Shown: positions 22,852 through 32,444, numbered from the stretch's first letter. The stretch: 64,000 nt of DNA from Mycolicibacter heraklionensis (GCF_001021505.1 NZ_LDPO01000001.1:310001-374000), one strand, 5' to 3'. Numbers and translations are program-made. Notes: generated by a model not told the origin, from the letters alone.

Positions 22852-23907
22852 TCAGTCCGGGGCAGCGCCTTCGTCGCCCGATTTCGCAAGTATCTCGTCG
22901 ATCAGTGGGATGTCGACAGCACCGTCAGAAGCCACCACCGGCGCCCACTGGCCGGCGTCCAGGTCGTGCTTTTCGGTGAGGAACCGCAGCCGATAGGCCT
23001 GCTGGGCGCGTTCGAATGTTTGATGCGCGATGCGTGCGTTGAGTCCGCCGTTGACCACCGCGCCCAAGATCGGAACCGCCTGCGCCAGTTTGCGTTTGGC
23101 CAGCCGGAATCCCAGCGCCATGGAGACCTGACGGATCACGTTATCCGCCTGCTGCGGCTGCAGATGGTGCCACGACGCCTGACGCATCATCTGCTGCGTC
23201 AGGCGCGACAGCGAAGCCAATGCCGCAGCCTTCTCCGCGGAGTTGCCGGCGGCGGAATAGGCGATCACCCCCGAGGCGAACGCCTGCTCATCTGGCTCGC
23301 GGACGTCGTAACCGTAGTGTGCCGCAACCAATGCCACGATGCGGCCCATCCCGACCAGCACCGCGGTCACGTCAGCCACGACGGCCGAGGCCGCGACCGT
23401 CATGGTCGTACCGCCGGTGACCGCACTCGTGACCGCCGAGCCCGTTACTGCCAGTGACGACGCCGCGCCTTCGGCCACTGCCAAGGCGATGTAGCGCTCT
23501 TTGCGGCGCGGCATCGAGCGGTCGCAGTGCTTCAGGTCGAGCGTCTTCACCTCGTCATAGGACTGCACCGCGACGCCTTCTTCGGCGAACATCGCGAAAA
23601 CGTTGGCCGGCTTGACCGAATTGAGTCCCCGCTCTACCAGAACGGCGTGCAGGGTCTCCAATGCCTTGGTGGTGAGCTGGTCCACCTTGCCGATGGCTGC
23701 CGTGGCGCCCGGGACCTGTTCGACCCCGGAGCGGACTTGGGAAACCACGTCTTTGGCGCGATCCGTGATGCCCTGGCTGAGGCCTTCGAACCATCCGGGC
23801 GGTTCGGCGCCGGTAGCCGCGTCCAACAGCACGCCCCAAGCCTTGCGCTCATAGGGGGACATGTCCGGCCGACCAGACTGAGCCACGTGGGAAATCCTAC
23901 CGGTCAC
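22852..23907 (-). CDS. EcsC-family protein
   Basis: The protein has 351 residues. After a variable N-terminal third it matches the EcsC pattern: charged helices alternate with Ala/Gly/Val-rich hydrophobic helices (about 150-210) and a GAVVNGGLNARIAHQTF block near the C-terminus. The hydrophobic stretches suggest membrane contact. The founding member is encoded in a Bacillus ABC-transporter operon, but a biochemical function is not established. Its GTG start overlaps the TGA of the upstream gene (GTGA), so the two are coupled. Confidence 0.72.
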   Translation of the reverse strand: MTGRISHVAQSGRPDMSPYERKAWGVLLDAATGAEPPGWFEGLSQGITDRAKDVVSQVRSGVEQVPGATAAIGKVDQLTTKALETLHAVLVERGLNSVKPANVFAMFAEEGVAVQSYDEVKTLDLKHCDRSMPRRKERYIALAVAEGAASSLAVTGSAVTSAVTGGTTMTVAASAVVADVTAVLVGMGRIVALVAAHYGYDVREPDEQAFASGVIAYSAAGNSAEKAAALASLSRLTQQMMRQASWHHLQPQQADNVIRQVSMALGFRLAKRKLAQAVPILGAVVNGGLNARIAHQTFERAQQAYRLRFLTEKHDLDAGQWAPVVASDGAVDIPLIDEILAKSGDEGAAPD

Positions 23908-24770
23908 TGCCGGTCGAGGAATTGGCGAAGATCAAGCCCCATCGGCGAATCAAGAGGGATCTCACCCGAGGCGACGACGGCCCGGGTCAGCGGGTGCAGC
24001 ATACGGATCAAGTCGTGCCGTTCGGTATCGCTCAGCGCCTCATACCCCGGGGCGGCGAGCCGGTCGGTTTGCTCTTCGATCTGCGCTTTGAGCCGGACGC
24101 CTTCCGGGGTGAGCCCATCGGCTCGGGCAAGACCCTTGTCGCGCAGCGCGTTCGCCAGCCGGTTCCACTCGTCATCGGTGAATTCGCGGGCGACGGTGTA
24201 GGTATGGCGTGGGGTCCCCGAGGCCAGCGCGTGGAACACATGCGATTCGCGGCCCTCGATACCGGCAGCCAGAAGGGCCGCGATGTGACCATCGCCGCGA
24301 TGCTCGCGCAGCACGGTGGCCGCGTGCCACAGCTTTGCCAAGGGCTGCTCCGGCAGCCGCAGTGCATGATTGGCGGCACCCAGAACACGGCCGGCGAGGG
24401 GCGCCGCAGACGCCACCCGTGCGGCGAGTTCGGCCGCGCGGGCCACCTCCGGGCCGTCCGCCAGATCCGCGAGGTGGCGCCGCAGTGCGGCGACTGCGCC
24501 CGCTTGACGTGCCTCGAGGGCAGCTTCGGGCGGCGCGAACTGCCACGCGGCGGGCAGCGCCTTGGCGACACGTTCGAAGGAGAAGTTGTAGAACACCGCA
24601 TGCACGACTTCGGCGCCGACCGCACCCAGGGGAGCGGCGCGGCCCGCGAAGTAGCCCATCCAGAATCCGCGATAGCCGGCGGCGTCGAGCGCGGCCAGAG
24701 GCTCCGGTGAGAAGTAGACAACCGCGTGCAGGGGCTCCAGCAGCCGCCAGGCCTCCCGAGCGCTAGACAC
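23904..24770 (-). CDS. SCO6745-family helical protein
   Basis: The protein has 288 residues from GTG 24770. It is almost all helical and Ala-rich, with REAWRLLEPLHAVVYF at the start and the central LWHAATVLREHRGDGH. I associate this layout with an actinobacterial family (SCO6745-like). The C-terminal half looks like a winged-helix domain (DDEWNRLANALRDKGL ... LTPEGVRLKAQIEEQTDR), so DNA or ligand binding is possible. It is co-transcribed with the EcsC gene. Function unknown. Confidence 0.65.
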   Translation of the reverse strand: MSSAREAWRLLEPLHAVVYFSPEPLAALDAAGYRGFWMGYFAGRAAPLGAVGAEVVHAVFYNFSFERVAKALPAAWQFAPPEAALEARQAGAVAALRRHLADLADGPEVARAAELAARVASAAPLAGRVLGAANHALRLPEQPLAKLWHAATVLREHRGDGHIAALLAAGIEGRESHVFHALASGTPRHTYTVAREFTDDEWNRLANALRDKGLARADGLTPEGVRLKAQIEEQTDRLAAPGYEALSDTERHDLIRMLHPLTRAVVASGEIPLDSPMGLDLRQFLDRQ

Positions 24771-24980
24771 GGTGGCCGCCGGATTGTGTGGCGCGAACTG
24801 ACATGAGCATGGTCATTCCACTACCTCCCATACCTCACTCTCGGCCCCTCCGCCCACCAGGCTGCCTTCGAATCGACGTGTACGCAAAGTGACGGTACGG
24901 TTAACAGAAGGTGAACTGACGTTTGCCGGTCCCGTCAGAGCGTGTGTTGTCGTAAGCCGAGTTCGAAGGATTACTTCCCC

Positions 24981-25424
24981 ATGTCCACTCATCTGATCAT
25001 CAGGGCGATCATCGGCATCGTCACCTTCGGCGCAGTCGCCTTCACGGGCGCCTACAGCCCCCCGGTCGCCCGTGCCGACCACCCCGCCAACTGCGATGTC
25101 CGCCCCTGGGGCTTTCTGGGCAGACAGACGCGGGTTATCTGCGACTCGCCGATCCGGCCAGACGGCTATTGGACGCGCCAGCGGATCATCGGGTTTCCCG
25201 CCCACTATCAAAACGCGACCAGCCGCTGCTCTAACAGCAAGTACTACAGCAACTGCACGTACTACCCCGGTGGCTGGGTCGACGCCGAGGTATCAAGTCA
25301 CGACACCTACGAGGTCCGCGCCGACAACGTCCTGCCCGACGAGCCCGGGCACATGCCTGACCCGGCGCCGCTACCCCCTCCGCCCGACGGCTCTGCGCCC
25401 CAGATGCCGCCGGACCGCGACTGA
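24981..25424 (+). CDS. Secreted CDGP-type protein with proline-rich tail
   Basis: The protein has 147 residues. The signal peptide (hydrophobic about 6-24) ends near PVARADH. The mature part has five cysteines and a CDGP-like motif (VICDSPIRPDGYWTRQR). An acidic Pro-rich tail follows (DPAPLPPPPDG). CDGP proteins are small secreted mycobacterial proteins of unknown role. The prophage gene at 32085 carries a related motif. It is flanked by 210 and 143 bp of sequence in which I see no gene. Confidence 0.75.
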   Translation: MSTHLIIRAIIGIVTFGAVAFTGAYSPPVARADHPANCDVRPWGFLGRQTRVICDSPIRPDGYWTRQRIIGFPAHYQNATSRCSNSKYYSNCTYYPGGWVDAEVSSHDTYEVRADNVLPDEPGHMPDPAPLPPPPDGSAPQMPPDRD

Positions 25425-25567
25425 GCAACCACATCACTCGTACCGGCCCCCAGGGTTGAGCGGGGAAACTCCGACGCCCAAGCCGTCATTGCGGTGACGT
25501 TGCAGTAGCAGCCGACGCGATGGAGCAAACGAGTCCACCGGCGAACGCGTTGCTGTAGACAACAGAT

Positions 25568-28519
25568 ATGGCAGTCAAGCAGTCCAGGACTGGCCGAGTT
25601 ATACCGACAGTCCTATCGATTATCAGCGGCCTCGCGTTCGCCTATGGCGCGTTGCTGTGGCAGCGCCGGGACGATACGAAGATCGCCTCCGCTCGCCTAG
25701 CCGAACTCGTTCACGACTCCCGGGTGGCCTTTTTGCCCGGCGACAGCGAACTGGTCCGCAGCGCGGTAGCCCAAGGCTGGTCGGTCATCGCAGGCTATGG
25801 CCTCGTGTTGGCAGCCTGCGCGGTGATCTATCAGATGCTTACCTTCTCCGCGGCAGGCCGACGAGCCATTCCGCTGGTGTGGGGTATCGCCGTTCTCGCC
25901 GTCGCGGCCAACGCCATCGAGAACACCTTGCTGTATCTCTCCCTGGCGCATCCCGGTCTACGTTTCTGGGTGACCGTCACCGCGGCAACGAAGTGGGCGG
26001 CATTCGTCGCCGCAGCATTGGTAGTCGCGGTCACCGCAGCATTGGTGACTCGGTTGGCTAAGTCCTATATGTCCCAGTACTTGATCCGGCGGCGCTCGGA
26101 CCTGCACAGCGGCCGACCGTGGTGGACTGGATTGCTTGCGCCGCTTGATATTCCACAGATTTCCGAGCATGCCGACGCGGACGAGCGAGCGTGGCGCCTT
26201 GCCTACAATGTGCCTGGCTCGGGCAAACATGCCGGAGGGACCGCGTTGTGCTTGTCCGGAGGAGGGGTGCGGTCGGCTTGCGTAGCAATGGGAGCGATGC
26301 AGGTCTTCTCGAGTCAGCAACTGCCCGGTAGCGATCGCAAGTTATTGGACGACTTTTCTTACATCATATCGGTGTCCGGGGGCGGTTTCAGTGCCGGCGC
26401 ACGCCTTCTAGCCGTACAGCCTCCGCCAAGATCGGAAGGGCAGCCCGAAAATCCCGAGACGATATCTTTGCCCATATCGGCGCGCTTCGCACCCGGCTCT
26501 CCGGAGTTCAATTACCTGCGAAGACATTCCAGCTATATCGCCGACACCGTGCCGGCTCTGCTCATGGCGTTGGCTCAGGTAGTTCGAAATCTTTTGGCCT
26601 CGTTGGCTATGCTCTTTTCTTCTGCGATCCTGATCGGCTGGCTGGCGGGTTGGCTCTACGCCATCATCCCGATCGCGGCCAGAGTCCCGGGAACGAATCG
26701 GGCGGGACAGCTGATTGCCCTCAACCCTTACCCGCCGCCAATCTGGGTGGCGCTCTTGATTATTCTCGGCGCAGCGCTGCTGGTTGCCGCCGGCGCCCTG
26801 ATCGCGGAGTGGCGTTCGGTGCAGCCTGAAGCCACACGCTGGAAGGAGCGGTTGGGCACGATTGCAGAGGCCATCATGCTTTATGCGTTGATGTTCTTCA
26901 TCCTGGCCGCGGCCTTACCGCAACTTCTCGCGTGGTGCTCGCCCATCACTCCCGCCATTCCCGAGGGCCATTCGAGCCGAGCGTTTGCAGGGGCGCTAGG
27001 TGGAGCAGCCGCCATCGCGGTCGTGCAGTTGGCCACCGCAGTGGTGTCGATGGTACGACCGAAGGACTCCGGCAGTTCCCAGAATGACTCCGGGCTCTGG
27101 TCATGGATCAAGAAGATGCTGCCCCCGTCGGTGCTCCAACTGCTCCTGACCACCTTGACCCTGACCATGCTGGCCGCGGTGTGGTTCGCGATCCTGGGAA
27201 CCGCCGGCGCATGGGTCTTCAACTACGCCACCCATGATGGCACCACGTTGCACTCCGTTCCGTATTGGAAAGAATGCTGGCTGGCCGTCGTCGGAGTGGC
27301 ACTCTTCCTCGGCTTCTGCGATGTCACATCGCTGAGCCTGCATCCGTTCTACCGCACCAGGATTGCTCGCGCGTTCGCCGTACGCCGGCTGTCTGGAAGC
27401 GCGCAGCCCTACCCCAAGACGGAGCCGACCTGGCTGGACACTTATGGCCGGTCTGCCGCCGGTGGACCGGAATTCGTGTTCGCCGCTGCGGCAGCGGTGT
27501 CCGGGGAACGTAAACCCGGGCCAGGCCAAAACGTCGTCTCCTTCGTCCTTGGAGCTGACCACATCGGCGGCCCGGCACTGGGCTGGCTTCGCACCGCGGG
27601 TTTGCGGCAACTGGCACCTGCCCGCATTCAGCGCGACCTTACTGTCCAGGCGGCGATGGCGATCAGCGGCGCAGCGTTCGCCTCGTCGATGGGCCGGCAG
27701 ACCAGCGGAATTCAGGCCCTCCTGGCCGCCTCGGGGGCACGGCTGGGAACCTGGCTGCCGAACCCGGTGTTCGTCGGAGACCTCGAGCACAACCAATCGA
27801 ACAGGGCATTCCCAAAGGCATTGCCGTCGGTGCGCGGGGCGAGCTACTTCTACCGAGAACTGTTCGGCATCAACAAGTCCGACGCCCGATTGGTCCAGGT
27901 GACCGACGGCGGTCACTACGAGAATCTGGGGCTGGTCGAGGCACTGCGACGCAGGTGTCGACTCATCTACTGCATCGACGGTGGCGGCGACACCCCGCCG
28001 CTGCTGTCCGGGCTAGCCGATGCGACGCGGTTGGCCAGAAGCGAACTCGGCGTGGAGATCTCCCCGTATCCGGTGTCATCTTCCACCGCTGCGCCACCTG
28101 CTGATCGAGCCGAGCAAACCGACGGTACGGTGGCATTCTCGGAGGCCGAGCTTGCCCCCGGCTCCGGCACCCGGTTTCCGCGGTCGCACCCCTTCGAGCG
28201 CCTCAACGGACGCTTGACCGCTGGGGCGGTATTGCGGGCCAAGATCACCTATCCCGCCGCCGCCGGCCTGCGGGAGGGCACGGGCATCTTGATCCTCGCC
28301 AAAGCGACGCTGTGGCAGCAGTTACCCGATTGGGTCCTGACTCACGCCGCTTCGAAGGGTAACGACGCCTTTCCGCACGACAGCACCGAAAACCAGTGGT
28401 TCACCGAAGCTCAGTTCGATGCGTACATCGAAGTCGGCCGTCTCATCGCGACCGAGGCGCTGCGAGCGCCCTACCCGGCAGACCTGCCAGCACCGCGAAA
28501 CTGGGGCCAGTTCCAATGA
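25568..28519 (+). CDS. Large membrane-bound patatin-like phospholipase
   Basis: The protein has 983 residues. Four N-terminal hydrophobic segments (about 10-165) are followed by a patatin-type fold that is split by further membrane helices. The oxyanion loop is CLSGGGVRSA near residue 227. The nucleophile serine is in SVSGGG near 268. Several transmembrane segments lie between about 335 and 590, and the catalytic Asp is in VTDGGHYENL near 778. It would be a lipid acyl hydrolase acting at the membrane. The next gene starts 49 bp later with a perfect ribosome site, so the two probably form an operon. Substrate and role are unknown. Confidence 0.8.
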   Translation: MAVKQSRTGRVIPTVLSIISGLAFAYGALLWQRRDDTKIASARLAELVHDSRVAFLPGDSELVRSAVAQGWSVIAGYGLVLAACAVIYQMLTFSAAGRRAIPLVWGIAVLAVAANAIENTLLYLSLAHPGLRFWVTVTAATKWAAFVAAALVVAVTAALVTRLAKSYMSQYLIRRRSDLHSGRPWWTGLLAPLDIPQISEHADADERAWRLAYNVPGSGKHAGGTALCLSGGGVRSACVAMGAMQVFSSQQLPGSDRKLLDDFSYIISVSGGGFSAGARLLAVQPPPRSEGQPENPETISLPISARFAPGSPEFNYLRRHSSYIADTVPALLMALAQVVRNLLASLAMLFSSAILIGWLAGWLYAIIPIAARVPGTNRAGQLIALNPYPPPIWVALLIILGAALLVAAGALIAEWRSVQPEATRWKERLGTIAEAIMLYALMFFILAAALPQLLAWCSPITPAIPEGHSSRAFAGALGGAAAIAVVQLATAVVSMVRPKDSGSSQNDSGLWSWIKKMLPPSVLQLLLTTLTLTMLAAVWFAILGTAGAWVFNYATHDGTTLHSVPYWKECWLAVVGVALFLGFCDVTSLSLHPFYRTRIARAFAVRRLSGSAQPYPKTEPTWLDTYGRSAAGGPEFVFAAAAAVSGERKPGPGQNVVSFVLGADHIGGPALGWLRTAGLRQLAPARIQRDLTVQAAMAISGAAFASSMGRQTSGIQALLAASGARLGTWLPNPVFVGDLEHNQSNRAFPKALPSVRGASYFYRELFGINKSDARLVQVTDGGHYENLGLVEALRRRCRLIYCIDGGGDTPPLLSGLADATRLARSELGVEISPYPVSSSTAAPPADRAEQTDGTVAFSEAELAPGSGTRFPRSHPFERLNGRLTAGAVLRAKITYPAAAGLREGTGILILAKATLWQQLPDWVLTHAASKGNDAFPHDSTENQWFTEAQFDAYIEVGRLIATEALRAPYPADLPAPRNWGQFQ

Positions 28520-28567
28520 CCAGAAGGTGTCGATGTTGAAGCATTCATCGCCGGTGAAGGAGGAGGC

Positions 28568-30490
28568 ATGGAGTCGCCGCAGCCGGAAAGTCGGTATCAA
28601 CGCCTTGCGCACGGGATCGCGGAGCGGCGGTTGACAGGATTGACCCGCGGCGAACGGGCCGCGGTGCTGCTCCTAATCGGCATGAGCGGTATTGCCGTAT
28701 TCATCTCTGCTCTCATGGTTTTCGATAAAAGTGCCGTCGATGTCAAATCCGAACCGACGTGGCACGGCGTGAACGGTGTGATGATCCTCGGTGGCTTGGC
28801 TGTATCGACATCGCTGCTCGCCGCTGCCTTGCGGCCGAGCGAGAAGTCGGGAGCGTCGGGTCGGGTGTTGACGGCGACCGCCGCGGCGTTGCCCTACGGT
28901 GGACTCGCTGCGCTGTGTCTCACCGTGCTGTTCCTCGATCTGACGTCGCTCGGCGCTGCGTCGACGATGCTGGCGCTAGCGTTCTGGATCTGCCTGGCCG
29001 CCGGTTGCCTGTGGGCTGTCAGACGCGCCCCGACACTCCCGGCCCGACTGCTAGAACGCAGTCAGGCTATGAAGGTACTCGTCCCGGCAGCCTTGCTGTT
29101 GCTGTTGGCGGCCCTAGCGGCCGTTGTCGGGCGATCGACGTGGATCGTGGAATGGGTGCTGGCGCCGACGCTCATCCTGGTCGCATTCAGCGCGGTCGCC
29201 GTACTGCCCGCGCTGTCCACTGTCGGTGCCGCCAAAGGTCTTGAGACACTCCATAATCGAGGCACGAAAGTGGCCGAGAAGGTACGGGTCAGGCCGTGGA
29301 CATTGTTCGGTATGGGCCTTGCGAAACTCGCGATCATCACCTGGCTGTGGCTGGCGTACCGGAGCCAAGGGCAGTCAGGATCGAAAGTGGGTACGTCGTG
29401 GTCGGCGTGGATAGCCGGAGTGGCGCTGGCTCTACTGGTGATGACTCTGTTCTCAGTGAACAGGCGGTTGACCTTCTCCGACTCCGACCACCTCACCGTG
29501 TCGCGCACCACGGGCCTGCTCGTTGGGGCAGCTCTTATCCCCATCGTGGTTGTCGCCTTCGTCAGCGGAGTGCGCACTACCCGGCCCGACAAACTGCTGA
29601 CCATCATCGCCATCGCGATCGTCATCATCGCGGCGGTGGTCGCGAGCCGAATGGAGCAGCGACGCCAAAGGATAGCCGCGGTGGCCGCCACCCTAGCTTT
29701 AGCCGTATTCTCCTCGCTCTGGCTCCTGCCGCGGCAGATCGGCGGGACTAGGCCGGAATCCACCGTGGTGAGAAGCCTTCGGGAGGTCTCCAACCCGCCG
29801 GCGCAAACGGCGCAGCCCATCACCGTCGGCTCGGCTTTGGAGATCATCGAGGCTGTGCTCGCCGTCAGTGTGGTCGCTTTGCTCGTCGCGACATTTGCGA
29901 GCGGGCGCAAGTCGTTGGGGGTTTATCTGACGGCGGTACTGGTTTGGCTGCTCAGCAGATACCTGGTGGCGCCGAAGGTGGCCCCCGAGATGACCGACCT
30001 CAACTTCGACCTGGTACTGACTGCGGTACTGACGGCCACCGCGGCGCTCTGGGCGGCCGGACGCCGAGGCCCGATCGACCCGTTCGAGATCGCGGCCACC
30101 ATGACCGTGACGTTCTTCCTCATCGAGTTGCCGCTGCTCGGCGGTCTGATGCCGAATCCGCCGTCGCTCAAGTTGTGGCTGGCGGTGCTCGCCCTCGTCA
30201 CCGCGGCGGTGGGGGCGATCTGGAGCATCCTGGCGGATTTGGCGAAGCCTGCCGAACAACGGGACGGGTTCGTCCGTCTGTGCACGTCCACGCTACTGCT
30301 CTATCTACTTCTCGCGTTCGCCTGGACGCTGACTGACGGTGCGACAGCGCTTGTGCAAGGTATCTCGGGCCTCGTGCTCAGCTACCTCGCGATTCCCCTC
30401 GGCCTGCTCCTGGTCGCGGCAGCCGCAGACGAGCAGACGACAGAGCACGCCACCAGCCGGCAGGCGTCACGTCCGCACCCAGCGCCTTAG
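28568..30490 (+). CDS. Polytopic membrane protein of unknown function
   Basis: The protein has 640 residues with about 14-16 hydrophobic helices across its full length, short charged loops and no soluble domain. The Shine-Dalgarno AAGGAGGAGGC ends right before the ATG. It follows the patatin-like gene closely. No transporter signature is recognisable. It could be a partner of the phospholipase, but only the gene order supports that. Confidence 0.7.
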   Translation: MESPQPESRYQRLAHGIAERRLTGLTRGERAAVLLLIGMSGIAVFISALMVFDKSAVDVKSEPTWHGVNGVMILGGLAVSTSLLAAALRPSEKSGASGRVLTATAAALPYGGLAALCLTVLFLDLTSLGAASTMLALAFWICLAAGCLWAVRRAPTLPARLLERSQAMKVLVPAALLLLLAALAAVVGRSTWIVEWVLAPTLILVAFSAVAVLPALSTVGAAKGLETLHNRGTKVAEKVRVRPWTLFGMGLAKLAIITWLWLAYRSQGQSGSKVGTSWSAWIAGVALALLVMTLFSVNRRLTFSDSDHLTVSRTTGLLVGAALIPIVVVAFVSGVRTTRPDKLLTIIAIAIVIIAAVVASRMEQRRQRIAAVAATLALAVFSSLWLLPRQIGGTRPESTVVRSLREVSNPPAQTAQPITVGSALEIIEAVLAVSVVALLVATFASGRKSLGVYLTAVLVWLLSRYLVAPKVAPEMTDLNFDLVLTAVLTATAALWAAGRRGPIDPFEIAATMTVTFFLIELPLLGGLMPNPPSLKLWLAVLALVTAAVGAIWSILADLAKPAEQRDGFVRLCTSTLLLYLLLAFAWTLTDGATALVQGISGLVLSYLAIPLGLLLVAAAADEQTTEHATSRQASRPHPAP

Positions 30491-30651
30491 CGGTCGACTT
30501 CGCCCGCTTCTCGACCCGCACCCATTTTCTGCTGCGACATCGATTTCCGCCGTAGCGGATCAGCCGCAGAACTGTAACGGCCGGCAAACAGTTCTGTTGT
30601 GCTGCCCAAGATTGCTGATATGCAATTGACCACCCGTGCTACTAATGCATC

Positions 30652-31728
30652 GTGACCGACCTGGACCAACCGTCACCGAAGCTGCCCGATTGGAGCACTG
30701 CCAGCACGAACCGGGGTTCGCATCGGCGTCCGAATCAGGCGGGTGCCCACCGGATCGGAAACGAGGCGGGCCGCCGTCCCCGTCGGTATTACCCGATCTC
30801 CGAAATCCTGCATATGCCGGATCTGCCCGCTCCGCGAAAGGCCGCACCGGCCTCCGGCTGGCGCAGACTCGTTTATGCCGCCTCATTCCACGGCATCAAT
30901 GCCGGAGAATCACCGATTGAACAGCATTTCCGTGGACTCCGCGACCAGATCCGTCAGCGTATGCACAAGAACTTGGTGATCGGCGTGGTCTCCGGTAAAG
31001 GCGGCGTCGGCAAGACCACGATGACCACGTGTATCGGCGGCGTATTCCGGGAATGTCGGTCAGACAACGTGGTGGCGATCGACGCCACACCCGGCTTCGG
31101 GACGTTGGCCGACCGGATCGACGCCGGCTCACCTGACGGCTACACCGAGATCATCTTCAAGGCCGACGTTCGGGGCTACACCGATATCCGAGAACATCTC
31201 GGCCACAACAACATCGGTTTGGATGTGCTGTCGGGCAATCGGACATCCGACCAGCCTCGTCCGCTCGTGCCGTCGATGCTGAACGAGGCGCTTGCCCGCC
31301 TGCGCCGCACTCATCAGGTCGTCCTGATCGACACGTCGGACAATCCGGAGCATCCGGTGATGAAGGCGGTATTCAACTCCTGCGACGCCTTGATCTTTGT
31401 GTCCGGACTCACCGGCGACACCGCACTGCCGGTCGCCCGTTGCATCGATCTACTGCGCTCAATGGACTACGACGAACTGTTGGCGCGTTCGATGGTCATC
31501 CTCAACAACAGCCGGAACCACGCCACTCCGAATGCGCGACGCTACCTCACCGATCTGTTCACCGAGGCCGAGATCCGTGCCGAATACATGCCGTACGACT
31601 CGCACCTTGCCAAAGGCGGGATTATCGACACACAGAACGAGCTTCGGCCGCAGAGCCGGCTACGACTGTTCGAAATCGCGGCGGCGCTGGCGGATCAACA
31701 TGTGCGCAGAGCCGATCGACTGAACTGA
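30652..31728 (+). CDS. MinD/ParA-type deviant Walker ATPase
   Basis: The protein has 358 residues from GTG 30652. The first 100 are basic and Pro-rich, probably disordered. The ATPase domain has the deviant Walker A motif SGKGGVGKTT (about 113-122), a Walker A' Asp in VVAIDATPG and a Walker B-like VVLIDTSDN. The N-terminal extension before the ATPase recalls EspI and other MinD-like proteins of type VII secretion regions, but no ESX genes are adjacent. It lies 160 bp after the membrane gene on the same strand and is the last host gene before the attachment site. Confidence 0.8.
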   Translation: MTDLDQPSPKLPDWSTASTNRGSHRRPNQAGAHRIGNEAGRRPRRYYPISEILHMPDLPAPRKAAPASGWRRLVYAASFHGINAGESPIEQHFRGLRDQIRQRMHKNLVIGVVSGKGGVGKTTMTTCIGGVFRECRSDNVVAIDATPGFGTLADRIDAGSPDGYTEIIFKADVRGYTDIREHLGHNNIGLDVLSGNRTSDQPRPLVPSMLNEALARLRRTHQVVLIDTSDNPEHPVMKAVFNSCDALIFVSGLTGDTALPVARCIDLLRSMDYDELLARSMVILNNSRNHATPNARRYLTDLFTEAEIRAEYMPYDSHLAKGGIIDTQNELRPQSRLRLFEIAAALADQHVRRADRLN

Positions 31729-31761
31729 CCGGGCTCGACAATCTGAACTACACCAACTCTG

Positions 31762-31792
31762 TGGAGCTAAGGGGAATCGAACCCCAGATCTG
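31762..31792 (-). other. Prophage attachment site: 3' fragment of a tRNA-like gene, probably tmRNA
   Basis: On the minus strand this reads a T-arm (TGGGG-TTCGATT-CCCCT) followed by acceptor strand TAGCTCC and discriminator A, with no matching 5' half nearby. A 3' AGCTCC acceptor end is characteristic of tmRNA (pairing with a 5' GGGGCT-type end), and tmRNA is a known integration site for some mycobacteriophages. The right neighbour is prophage DNA, so the intact gene should lie at the far end of the prophage beyond the window. The exact core length cannot be set without the second copy. Confidence 0.65.
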
Positions 31793-32084
31793 ACCTGGAT
31801 GTTTAGGTGGCGAGCTGGGAAAACACACTGGTGTAGATAGTGCCATCGCGCAGCGCCGAACAGGCGAAATACGTGCGTGTGTTACGTCACGTAACGTTGC
31901 TGGCTTTCGCTGGTGGTCGATCGGGTGCTGTCCAACGACGCCCGGGCGGCTCGGCGCCAGCGGGTCAAACAGTGCGTCGTCGTATCGTCGGCGCGCAGGC
32001 ACGTAAACCGTAACCCCTTGATCTGATGCCACGCGCGGCGATACATTCCGAGCACCAAAGCACTCCAAACGAAGGGGATGCGGC
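31793..32084. other. Gene-free start of the prophage
   Basis: About 290 bp lie between the attachment site and the first prophage gene. I see no credible coding region. The stretch holds a perfect 15-bp palindrome at 31881-31895 and presumably the promoter of the cargo genes that follow. Confidence 0.5.
31881..31895. promoter_or_regulatory. 15-bp palindrome near the attachment site
   Basis: GTTACGT-C-ACGTAAC is a perfect inverted repeat, 90 bp from the attachment core and 190 bp ahead of the first cargo gene. Size and position fit a repressor operator or an accessory recombination site. Confidence 0.4.
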
Positions 32085-32444
32085 ATGTTTGCAGCACGGC
32101 AGAATCGCGTCGCCGGTCGGCTGGCGCTGGTGCTCGGCGCGACCGCGCTGGCCGTCGCCATGGCAGGGACGGCGAACGCGGACCCCCACATCCCCAACCC
32201 GTCGACCGGTGACTGCGCCGGCGGCAGCGCAGGTTCGCCGATCTACATGGGGTACTGCGACGGCGAGCACTACCCCGACGGCAGTTACTGGCACACCCGG
32301 CAGTGGGGTATCCCGATCTACGGCAACCAGAACGGTCTGGCCGGCACCCACGGCGGCCCGAACGGCGCCGAGTGCGTGATCGACAACGGATCACCGCTGC
32401 CGCCCGCAGCGCCCCCGGGCGGATGCGGCGGCGCCCAGCAATGA
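32085..32444 (+). CDS. Prophage-carried secreted CDGP-like protein
   Basis: The protein has 119 residues. The signal peptide (about 10-31) ends in GTANADPH. The mature part has four cysteines and YCDGEHYPDGSYWHTRQW, which resembles the CDGP motif of mycobacterial secreted proteins such as the product at 24981. The tail is Pro/Gly-rich (LPPAAPPGGCGG). The ATG follows GGGGATGCGGC. It overlaps the next gene (ATGA). It is a candidate lysogenic-conversion gene: exported, next to the attachment site and not part of the late operon. Confidence 0.72.
   Translation: MFAARQNRVAGRLALVLGATALAVAMAGTANADPHIPNPSTGDCAGGSAGSPIYMGYCDGEHYPDGSYWHTRQWGIPIYGNQNGLAGTHGGPNGAECVIDNGSPLPPAAPPGGCGGAQQ

Noticed and set aside
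25568..28519. Patatin-like gene as a CBASS effector (CapV type)
   Set aside because: No cyclic-nucleotide synthase or ancillary CBASS gene is nearby, and the protein is a large multi-pass membrane enzyme unlike CapV.
30652..31728. MinD-type ATPase as evidence of an ESX locus
   Set aside because: No ecc, esx, pe/ppe or mycP gene lies on the host side; the only PPE gene is within the phage late operon.
31762..31792. Complete tRNA gene at the junction
   Set aside because: Only the T-arm and 3' acceptor strand are present; no D-arm, anticodon arm or matching 5' strand lies to the right on the minus strand.
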